A stretch of 64,000 bases of DNA, taken from contig CAIIXF020000006.1 of the NCBI GenBank assembly GCA_903813345.2, positions 19,041,936 through 19,105,935 of the forward strand. Direction: 5' to 3'. Positions within the stretch are counted from its first letter, which is position 1; every line of letters begins with the position of its first letter. This stretch comes from Owenia fusiformis. Lineage: Eukaryota > Annelida > Polychaeta > Sabellida > Oweniidae. The notes beneath the pieces were generated by a model. That model did not search any database. It saw nothing but the letters and a program-made list of their open reading frames with translations, and was not told where the DNA came from. Position numbers and translations under genes: made by a program. Shown one piece after another: positions 39,701 through 51,700 of the stretch.

Positions 39701-42700
39701 GCTCAAAAGGTATTTTTTCATTCAAACCCATCTACAAGTTATCAGTAGTTCATATCTGACTATAAATTTGACCTTCAGTGACATTCTCAAGGTCAAAAGA
39801 AGATTTGACCTTCAATGACCTTCTCAGATTCAAAATCATCTACAAGATTGAACTAATAATATCTTGAGCAACTAGGTAGTGACATTTTGTCATGTTAGTG
39901 CCTTGTCTATTTTATACAGGATGAGTTAGCCTTGGACATAGCTAATCAGAAAAAACATTTTTGGATCTCACAGAAGATACAGAGTGCCAGAATCCTGAAG
40001 GGAATTGACCAAACAAAGATGTTACAGTCTATTACGTCTAATAAGGTACTGTATTTCATTCTTTTTGCTTTACATAAAATGTCATGAGGTACATGCAACC
40101 AGGTATACTACCTTTTCCCTTCTCTCAGTCTCAATCAACTTAAAATCTCATAACAAGGGGCACTACCTTTTTCATTCCCTTCACCTCCATCTATGTACAC
40201 CCTTTCCAATGATGTATCACACTTGGTACCAAATATCTTGGTTTTGGCTGTAGAGGGGGATGGGGCTTATTTGACACCCTGTATATACATGTACATATAA
40301 AATCTCATAATCTGCAATACCTTTTTTCATCTCTGACCATAACAACATGCTAACCTCCAATAAGTATGTTCATTCACTTCCAATTTAGAATACATTGTTA
40401 ACAATGAATATATAACATCTAATAAGTACAGTGAATATATAATTATAAGTTTCCAAACCATGCTTTTTGAAAGTCAATAGTTTCCAATATTGTCTAAATT
40501 ACATATCAGCTAAAATTTTGTATATTTTACATTTTGTATACTCTCATCCACTGATGTATGGCCTCTTAAAATAGTCTTATTTTTAACATGGGAAATCCTC
40601 ACTTCAGCATATCCAGGACTCCTTTATTTTTGGTCCAAACTGTACATTACTATACATTCTCTTAGCCCTTGTCTACATGGGTTACTTTCAATTAGGTATC
40701 ATATTAAATTCCTTGAATTCAGTTTATAATACATGGTTGAGCAGTTAATATGAAACATCTAAAAAAGTATGTCCAGTAAATATATAACAACCTTTCAGGT
40801 ACATGTACATGTATTTATATCATATTCTTGTCCTTAATCCATATGTAAAACATTTCATGAATAACTATAATTCCATTCTCTTGGCCCCATATCTACATTT
40901 GTAACTATCAATTACAGTAGAACCTGTATATCTGAACACCTGGCTAATCCGAACACCTCCCAATCTGAAACCTTTTTTCAGTCACATTATTTCCTCCCAT
41001 TGACTCCCATGTTAAAAAAAGAACCTTGAAATGTGAACACCTTGCAATTTGAACAGTGAACAGTCATATTTGAAAGATTCACCTGTCTAATCTGAACACT
41101 TTTCATAAAATTTCCTGTAATGCCATAAAGCTATGTGGTCAAAAGAATTATAAATGTAAACATTTTGAAATGGCTGCAAATTTTCAGAAAAAATTTAATA
41201 ACTTAAAATTTTGACTCTTATTTATAATTTCTTGTTTATTTTCAGACCTTACGGCGGAGAGTGATGCAAGGTTTTCCATTTGTCGTCTTCTTTCTGATTG
41301 GCTTCATCTGTGAGCTGGACGCCACCTGGTGGTTAAAACTACTTATGTTTGGTTTCATGACACTCGGAATGCGAGTTGTTGGAAAGTAAGTCACCCTTCA
41401 TATTGGATGCAATAAGTGGAATGTAATGAAAGTGATGATCAAAAACATGATCTAAAAGCTATATCTTAAGATTTAATGCTAAAATCTTAAGATGCAATGA
41501 AGATTATTGAATTATGAAGATGCAAAGCACATGACATGTTTGTATTGCACAATGTCATAAACAGGTATTATGTGCAGTATATACAAAAATAAGAAAGATT
41601 CATTACAAACCTTTCAGAATGTTTTGATGAACAAATGTTTACTTTGCCTATTTTAGAGATAAAATTTGAAGAGTAAGAATGACATTCATTTGACTCTGCC
41701 TTTCATAAGGGAGCAAAATGAGGGTACGAATGAGTGGAATGATATCTTAAACATTTGCCTTGATCTTTCAGAGAGGAAGGGATCTGAGGCCTTAATATTT
41801 TGACAAAGTCCCTTGCAATTTAATTAAGTTATAGTATAGAAGCTTATCCTAGTAGACCATGCTAAATATTCTCTTACATGCTCTGTGTTTGCATGTTTAG
41901 ATTCCTTATGTTGATTATAGAATGCAAAGTTGTGGCTGTAGCTTTATTACATTTATTATCCCACCAAATGAATTAATGCGATTATATGATATACTGTGTT
42001 CTGATTGGCTGGAATAACGCAGATGCGAGTAGGTAGTTACCAATTTCACCACCAGGTGGCTCGTTCGGGTCAGATAGCATGGCGGGTATGGTAGAAAGTT
42101 CCCTTTAACTTAAATTACATCTGTTTTGGTGGTTCAATTTTGATATAACCCTCATGTATCTAATAGTTATGCTAATTAAAAAATGTCCAGTGAAGGAAAA
42201 TGATATTTGTCGATTACAAGAAAATATATTTCACTTTTTGTGACTTTGTAACATGGGGTCTATGGGGATTCAACCCGAACTAGAAATCACATTTTCAAAA
42301 TAAATTAAATTTTCAAAGTTGATAAACAATTTTCGAAACCATATTTCTAGATGTACTTTTACATGTAGATTTCAAATATGACATCACTTTGACTGAATTT
42401 TGAACATTTAATGACGTAAATCAAGGTTATTTCTACTCGCATCTAGTTTATTGGACATGCCTTCATCGCCTTGCCCTAGCCATGTGTGACTATCATTCAT
42501 TTAACTTTTGAAATTCTCCCGAAAGTTAAATGCCAGTTTGTTTGTATTACATTGCCAATCAAGTGCCAGTTCTATCCATTAGTATATGCAGATCTGCTTT
42601 TTACACCATCTAATCAATCTATATTCCTATATACTACCTGTTCACCTGCCACCTGTCACCCTATTGTATGAGAGGAAGGGGTCACATAACTGCCTTGTCC

Positions 42701-45700
42701 AAAAGTTGAACATTTGAATGTATTCAAATGATGTCTTAATGAAGTAGAATATCCTCTTTGGCTCAAGTTTTGTCTTGCATGTTTAAATTTGCCTCACTAG
42801 ATATACCTCTGAGGCTATATATAGGTTGTCTCAAAAAATGTACCCAAAAGAATATCAACACCATAGACAAACCAATCAATATTTTCAGACATTTTTGCAT
42901 GGTCTTGTAGATAAAAGATGAAAGTTTTTTCCCCTATACTCAGTTTTTAATTCAGTTTTGCCTTTTTGATACTTTGACCCGTTACCTTTTACACCACATA
43001 TTCAATGTAACCTCATATTTCGATGATAGTATGCATCCTTACTACTACATTGTTCATCACATTTGATATTTCTGGTGGAATGTTTTGATTTCTGTTCGGA
43101 TGCTGGTCTTAAGTTGTTCTAGGTCTCTTAACTTGGGTTTAGCATAAAAATGGTCCTTTAAATAGCCTCAGAGAAAAAAGTATGGGCCGTCAAATATGGT
43201 GAATAGGGAGGCCCTCACAATGTCTTATAGCCCCCTTATACAAAGAGGTCAGAGGTTCAAAAAACTGATTTGGTTGGGATTCTAGTGTAGCTTCTGTTGT
43301 GTGTATCAATTTGAGACCACTGTGCTTTCATTTGGATATCATTTGGTCTCCAGGCTAGCCTGCCTAACTCTGGAAGGTAACTCCTGAATCATTTGCCGAT
43401 AATTGACCTTATTATCTGTGTTTGTTCTGCCATCGTCATCCTCAAACATCTTTCTCTGTGGCTATTTGAAGGAGTGTTTTAATGCTCATTCCAAGCAAAA
43501 AGACCTAGAACAACTTAAGGGCAACATCCAAAGAGAAATCCAAAACATTCCACCGGAATTATTACCAAATGTGATGAACAATGCAACAGTAAGGATACAG
43601 GCTGTCATCGAAATATGAGGTTACATCGATTATGTGGTTTAAAAGGTAAAGGGTTAAAGCATCAAAAAGACAAGACTGAAATAAAAATGGTGTATTGGGG
43701 AGAAAACTTTTATGTTTTGGCTACATGACCATGCAAAAAATGTTTGAAAATATTGATTGGTTTTTCTGTGCTTTTGATATACTTTTGGGTACATTTTTTT
43801 TGAGACACCCTGTACTTCTAAGAGCATAGCAAATTTAGTGTCATTTTAAAACTGGGAATATTCAGTGGATGCCAGTGAAATAATTTTGATTTTTATGATT
43901 AAGGCTGTATTTATGTGTAACCACAGAGCAAGTGAATTACGTTATATGAGTGAGTTTCTTTTGGGATCACGAAAAAGAACAATAAGCCCTTCAGTGCAAA
44001 TTACATGCTCATATGTTTTCAACAAAAATAGCTCATCCAAGTGAAGTGCACTCACATATTTTTTAAGGATTTAAGTATTTATTGCAATGAAGCTCCAGTG
44101 GTACATTATCACTCTTAAAGGTTGATCACTTTTGAATTGATTATTGTTTCGGATATAATTTCCTATTTAACCTTCATTTAATAGCATCTGACGGAATAAC
44201 AAATTTATATGTAGGATGATATTATAATTAAAGTGGTCCCATGAGTCGGACAGAAGCATGGCAAATGTCATAGATAAATAAGAAAATGAAATACCAATAT
44301 CCAAATGTGTTTCAAGTACTGAACATATATGATTTAATTAGAAACTGAGCCATGGGCGTAGCGCCCGGTACGCTGGGTACGCACAGGCGTACCAGATGGT
44401 TGCAAATTCGCTCTAAATACAACCATATTTCAAAATTTTCCAGGGGGAGAACCCCCAGACCCCCCTTAATGCTCGTTTTTTGATTCACTCAACTCTTGTT
44501 CCTGTGGTGGTGGTGTACTACTTAGAAAAATAGCGCTACGCCCATGTGAGCAGTTCTGTCAGGAATTGCACTCTAGAGATTGCTATCATGTGATAGTTGT
44601 TTGTAATGAGTGTTGCAATAAGGTTTTTGCAGTGCTACAAAAGTAAAGATATTATTCCTAAAATCCTGATTTTAAAGGTTCATGTTGTTAATCCTTGCAG
44701 TTTGATTGTTTGGCATCGAGACCTCATTACATTACAAAAGAAATGCCCTTTTGTGTCCATGTAAATGGTCCTTTGTAAAAGGGACAATTTTGTAAGTTAC
44801 AGTGGGGGAGGTTTAAAAGGTCTGAAGTCAGAACGAGGCCCTATGTTAAAGTGTCTTTCTAAGACTTAGAAGGAGAAATGTGAGATTTCGAGCCATATGT
44901 CTCAAGAAAATGCTCTTACCTTTCTAGTAGGATGAGTTCAGGTGCCAAAAACAGCTGATCAAAGGATATATATCATTTTCTAATTGAAAATTTTTGTTGA
45001 GCCCTGCATTTTTAACACTGTTTTGACAGGAAGTCATACCCAAAATGAAAACTGAATAAAACAACATTTATCCTAAATGTAGATCAAAATACTTACTCAG
45101 ACATGCAAAATGTTATTATTAGTAGTAATGCTGATAATTTTTAAGAAATTTAAGCATGTAAATAAGACTTTTTTCATCCATGATTATATAGATAAAGAAT
45201 TTCTTTCTTCAGGAAGCTTTGGCAGTTTGGTGTAGTGGTTAGAGCTTTGGGCTCAAACAGACTTTTATTCCAAAAGATCTGGGTTCAAATCCCTCCGGGG
45301 GAATATGTTTTTATTCTTTATTTTTGTTTTTTTTCATTTTGATCCACAATATTTCTAAAATAAAGTTTATATATGGCACTTAAACCATATTTAGTATTTT
45401 CGAGGGTTTTAATTTTTAGATGAAATCATAGAAAGTTACTTTAAAGTAATTGCTTTTTGCACCTCATGAAAAGGGATATGTTTTATCTGATTTTTTTTTT
45501 CTTTTTTCATAGTGACGTGCTTATATTTGAGGATGTCACAGGTGATTCCTGTGTGAAGTCAGGAATGATGTGTTTTGGCCTATCAACAAAGTTCTGGCTT
45601 TATTCCACAATATTCTACGCTTTTTTACCCTATATCCTTTTCATCTCATAGTATACAGGTTGTATCCACCCTCCATCTTACTATGTCTTACCAAATGGTA

Positions 45701-48700
45701 TTAAAAGTTGCGCAAAGGGGCTTCTCTGTATGATATAGGATTTCACTATATGTAATATAAGTTAGGCCCTTTGCTGTAGCCACAGTATGGTAGGGTATGG
45801 ATACATGCTGCTGCAATTAATTATGCATATTTGAAAGAAGGCCAGTTTTTTAAACTTTGATTCAATGATAACCTTCATAATTATGCTTTTTGATATACCT
45901 GTCCAAGAAGAATTGCTTGAATAAGAACTATGGCTCGTATTATCACCAGATTCCACTTTATGTTTCCAAAAATGTTTTTTTCACACCCTATCACATCTAT
46001 TGCTTTTTAAATGCTTACTATTTAATGGACACCCCAGGAAAATTAGAAGTGCTTTGTTTCCATTTCTTTGGGATTTATGTTCGATTTCTAAATATATTGG
46101 CTTTTATTATGTCCCCACCACATAGTGTGGGGCCATATTGTCGGCCTAGGCGCGTCCGTCTGTCTGTCCGTCTGTCTGTCCGTCCGTACGTCCGGCAGTT
46201 TTCTCCAAAACCGCTACAGATATCATCTTCAAATTTTCAGGGATAACTTATGAGTGCATACAGATGTGGATGAAAAAAAATTAACTCAATACCTACTTCC
46301 TGTCGGCCATTTTGAAGTCAAATGCTAAAATCCTTGTCTGCAAACTTTAAGAAAAATGGCTTCACAGTTGCTTTTAAAACTTTAACATCTTGTTCAGCTC
46401 ACTTCATTCTAGATCTGATTAGGTTTTGGACCTGTTAGCTCAGTCATGTCAGCCATTTTGAATGTTTTAAGAAAAGTTAGCGCACGATAATACTTTGTAT
46501 CATATTGAATGGTGTTTTTCAGTTTTCATACTTTAACTTTTTAGTAGCTTTATAAATAATTTCAGGTGTACTTTGTTGTAAAAGCTTATGTTATTGTTAA
46601 CAGTAGTTATATGTGATAATTTTGTAAAACGGTTTCAGCAAAAACTCATAATCACTTTTTTATTGTCGGCCATTTTGGATGTTTCCGTCTTAAAATCTTG
46701 TCTGTAAAGTCTTGTCTACGCATTTTCAGGCGAACCGTTTGGTAGATCAATTTCAAATTTTCAGGGATGATTCTTAGTATGAGAATCTAGATCTGATTAG
46801 TTTTTGGGCATTCTGGGTAAATGTCAAGGCAGCCATTTTGGATTTTCCGTCCTAAAATCTTGTCTGTAAAGTCTTGTCTACGCATTTTCAGGTGAAATGT
46901 TTGGTAGATCAATTTGAAATTTTCAGGGATGATTCTCAGTATGAAAATCTAGATCTGATTATTTTTACGGCATTCTGGATAAATGTCAAGGCAGCCATTT
47001 TGGATTTTCCGTCTTAAAATCTTGCCCGTAAAGTCTTGTCTACGCGTTTTTAGGTGAACCGTTTGGTAGATCAATTTCAAATTTTCAGGGATGATTCTTA
47101 GTATGAAAATCTAGAACTGATTAGTTTTTGGGCATTCTGGGTAAATGTCAAGGTAGCCATTTTGGATTTTCTGTCCTAAAATCTCGTCTGTAAAGTCTTG
47201 TCTACACATTTCCAGGTGAACTGTTTGGTAGATCAATTTCAAATTTTCAGGGATGATTCTTAGTATGAAAATCTAGAACAGATTAGTTTTTGGCATTCTG
47301 GATAAATGTCAAGGCAGCCATTTTGGATTTTCTGTCCTCAAATCTTGTCTGTAAAGTCTTGTTTACATGTTTTCTGGTTAACTGTGTGACGGATCAATTT
47401 CAAATTTTCAGGGGTGGTTCTTAGTATGAAAATCTAGAACTGACTAATTTTTGGGCATTCTTGGTAAATTTTAAGGTGGCCATTTTGGATTCTCCGTCCT
47501 CAAATTGTGTCGGTAAAGTCTTGTCTACTCATTTTTAGGATAACCATTTGACAGGATCACCCATAGGTGGGGACATATTGTACACATTTGTGTTCTTGTA
47601 TAACGATGCATAGCCATAATTTATTAATTATACAGATTTGTTTGCTTTATCATTCTGTATTAGACATAGAACCCAATCTCATATTTGACATTATGGCCAA
47701 GTTAGCATCATAAGAATTCACACATGTCAGTTGCAATAGTTGTGTAAATTGCCTAATCCAATCATAGCAGTTGTATTAAATTGCCCAAATGAATCACAAC
47801 AGTTGTTATTAAAATTGCCCAAACCAGTCACAATGGTTTTGTTATATTGCCAAACGAATCACAAAAGTTGTGTTAAATTGCCCAATCCAATCACGGCAGT
47901 TGTATTAAATTGCCCAAATGAATCACAACAGTTGTTATAAAATTGCCAAACCAGTCACAATGGTTTTGCTATATTGCCAAACGAATCACAAAAGTTGTGT
48001 TAAATTGCCCAATCCAATCACAGCAGTTGTATTAAATTGCCCAAATGAATCACAACAGTCCATCTATATCTCTAACTCTAACTACTCCCTTATATATGGC
48101 AGGTGACATGATGTTTTTGTAATCTCCACTTTAACTCTGTATTATTCTACTATAATAATTCATTTTTCTCTTTTACTTTTAGCAATATTTTATTAATCGA
48201 TCTGAATACTGGCTATGTTGACCCTGAAGATGAAATCCTTACACGTGTTTTACCTATCAATATTGGCCTCTGCACAAAATTCTGGTGCTACTCTACATTT
48301 TTTACAGCTTGCTGGCCTTATATCCTTGACAAAAGTACAAAAATCTGTCTCTCTGTATTGATTTTTTCATTATTCTGATACACATTTTTGCTTATATCAC
48401 AGAATGAGTCCTTTTCATGGAAGCAAGAGTTTTTTCTTGCAATTTGAAATCTACATTCCATATATTTGTTTGAAATGTATCAGATAGTTGTTATTTACAA
48501 CATATTTGACAAAATATTTTTGTGTCCAGCTTTTTGTAATGTGTTTTGTCTTCTTTTTGCTTGCTACTTGTATGTCAAAATAATGAATGATAATCTTCCC
48601 ACCAAACAAAGTTAAGCAGAGGTTTGAGAGCCTTTCCCAATTTATAGTTTTCCCTTTCATGTGTCTTGGCGATGACTCCAATACTAATAATTATACTCGT

Positions 48701-51700
48701 CAGATTTGGTTTGAATTTTGCATGCTGATGCCTTACGGGCTTAGTCCATGCATTTATCAAAAATTAAATGCACAGCAAAATCATTTTCATGCGTATATCA
48801 ATAAATTAACGCACTGAAATGCTTTAAGCTGATTGGCTGAGACACAGTTGGCATGTTTGATTCACAATTAACACTACCTAGTTGTGCACATCATGTCACA
48901 GAGAAATCTAAATTAATGCTTGGTCCTCCATGAAACATTTTCACCACATAATACACAGTTGCTAATTTCAGACAGAAGCAACCCCCATGCTATGGCCTAA
49001 TAATAATCATTCTCTGTAGGACTTTTGTTGTAATACAGTTCTAATCCAAAATCTTAAAACTTCTTAAAAATGGTGCAGATAATGTCCAACACTTCACATC
49101 TGAAAGATTGTTTTTTAATAGAACCACCTGTATTGTGTGGAATTCTTGATATTTCTTCTTACAATGTCATGCTCCTGCACTAATCAAAATGAGACAATCT
49201 ACCTGAAAATCTTACAGAATTTTTTTAATATAATTTGCACTCTGTTATGTGCTCATATGAGTTAAAGTGAAAAATCACTGTTAAGTATTTACCTTGGTCA
49301 AAAGAGAAAATGTTTTAAGAAAGTTGTCTTTGAATTTAAAACTGATGAATCAGTAGATTTTTTATTGTTTATTTGTATTAGTTGCATGCATGCTCAGCAC
49401 ATACAATGTGTATCACTAAATTTATTTAAGTATTTAAGTTTGATACATAGGATATTATTTGTTTACTCTGTTGTATATAAGATAACAATCCAAATATTAT
49501 GTATACCTTTGGCTTAGACTTTGTATAATTATTAATTAGCACTTAATATAGGCTAGAAGGTAGCAATAGCAAAGATATGCTTGATGAAAACCAAAAATTA
49601 TAAACTGTAGCCTTGCATTGAGCCCCTGTGCTGTTCTCCCCTCATTCTTTGAAAAATAGTCTTGCTCAAAGACTGTATCCACCCCCCCCCCCCATCACCT
49701 TCACTCTCTTTACCTGGCAATATACTAGAGAGAAGGATAAATGGGGGGGGGGATGAGTACAGGGTCTTTTAAGCAAGACTATTTGAAAAAGAAACTGTGT
49801 ATGAGAACAACGTAAGTTAGGGGAACTTGATAGAAGACTACAAAAACTGATTCTAATATGTTAACCCGACCACATGTTCAATCTACTAATACCAAAGCTA
49901 TGCATGATATTTGGGTATGGTTACGTAGAATTTCTTGACACTAACTTTTCTGAACTTTCTCTCTTTTGCAGAACTTTCTTCGATCCAACAGCCTACTCGC
50001 TGGTCATGCCCGTCGCCCTTTATTTGACCACCAAATTCTGGATGTACTTTACCTGGTTTTATTACCTTTGGAACTATATCCTTTTGCACCAGAATGCAAT
50101 TTGTAAAATCATCAAATGGTTTTCAACAATAGTAATAATAAAATTCGAAAGATTGAGTCAATATATATTTTTTTTAAATGGAAATGTATAATCTTTGTAT
50201 CTGATACTTTGATTGGTCAGTTGATGTTAAGCAATTAGAAAAAAGATTTGAGTTGAAATGTCAAATAGTCAGGTCATAGTGATGGTTTCTGCAATTGGTA
50301 TAGTTTCCAATTAATCTTTCCGTTCCGGTGTTCTAATGGGACTCACCAATCACAATATTTAGTTAATAAAAGTTAATGTTTTCACGTCACATATATTTGA
50401 AATTTAATGGGTGATAATAGGTCAAACTAGGACAATATTCTTAACTAAAGAAGCTTTGGAAGTATGAAAAGAAGAAAAACAATGCATAATAGTTTGCTAT
50501 CATATACAAAATTTAAACCTCAAGTCTGACATTTGGCTGACAGTTTAAGTCTATTCACATACTGTATTAATATATTATGTGATTTACTTATAATGCTGCA
50601 ACTTTATTGTATTCAGTTCATTGCTCAAATTTTATCGCAAAACATTTTGCATTGTCACAACATCCTGTTTTTAAATATTGATTCTGGGATGACCTGTTTT
50701 ATAGTTGCTTTACAATGCATGCGCTTTTGTAATGTGTATATGTGTCACATGATTTATCAGTTTAGAATATTCATTTTGCATGATTATTTATAGTTTATTC
50801 AAGTCAAGCAGTTTTGATATTAGAGCATAAAATGATTATTGTTTTGCCTTGTTGATCTGTGCTTAATGTCTATGCATTTTTCTGTTCATGCTTCTATGTT
50901 ATGTTATTTCTTAGTTTTAATTGCAGTCCATATATGGTATATTCAATGCAAGCCAAGGCGTATTTTATACCAATTGAAAGCTTCTTAATCCAGACTTTTA
51001 GAATGTATTGATTCTATGTGTTCAAATTCAGTAATGCCATCATATGTTCAGTATTTAAAATGAATGATTTTGTAGAGGCCTTAAAAGTGCATTTTTCTAC
51101 TACACTGTACCTTAAAATAGTGTTTTTGCTGCTTATTCTAGCAAGATTCTCTTGGGCCATATTATTTCGTGAAATCTTTCTGTACTATATTTTACCTTTG
51201 AAGGGAAGGTTGTTAACGATTCAAAATGAAGAATTTCTAAACGGTCTCCATAAATGGAAATATTCCTTAACTATACCACATATCAACACTCTGACGATTA
51301 TGATACCATTCAGTATTGATACCATGTTTTTAACGTACAACTTCGTCAAGTGCTGGAAGATAGACCCTGGTACCATCAAAACCACTAGGGACGAGAAAAT
51401 AAGGGTAAGACCTCAGACAAGCTTGCTTACTATACTGTATCTAGTAGAGTAACTTCACAAAATGTTTTACATATCCTGTTTTTTTCTTTTAAAGAACAGA
51501 AAGTACATATATTAGAAAATACTCTTTCATTGTTTGATATATTTATAGACTCAAAAGATGGCAGCACCTCTTGATTTATTATATGAGTGTTTTATCATTC
51601 ATGATGCGTTTTCTTCATATTGAGCATTCTATTGTGTATACCATAAATGCGATGCTGCATATTGGAACCAGTTATTGGATTGTAACAAATTATCTCTAAA

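Noticed and set aside
43403-43618. A host gene for the 71-codon frame.
   Set aside because: It reads as a transposase tail inside an inverted-repeat element, without a catalytic core.
51018-51279. Open frame running straight into ZDHHC17 exon 10, with hydrophobic stretches, as a possible fourth exon 9.
   Set aside because: It has no ATATCCTT donor and lacks TKFW, and a phase-2 acceptor puts it out of frame. It also spans the U12 branch site.
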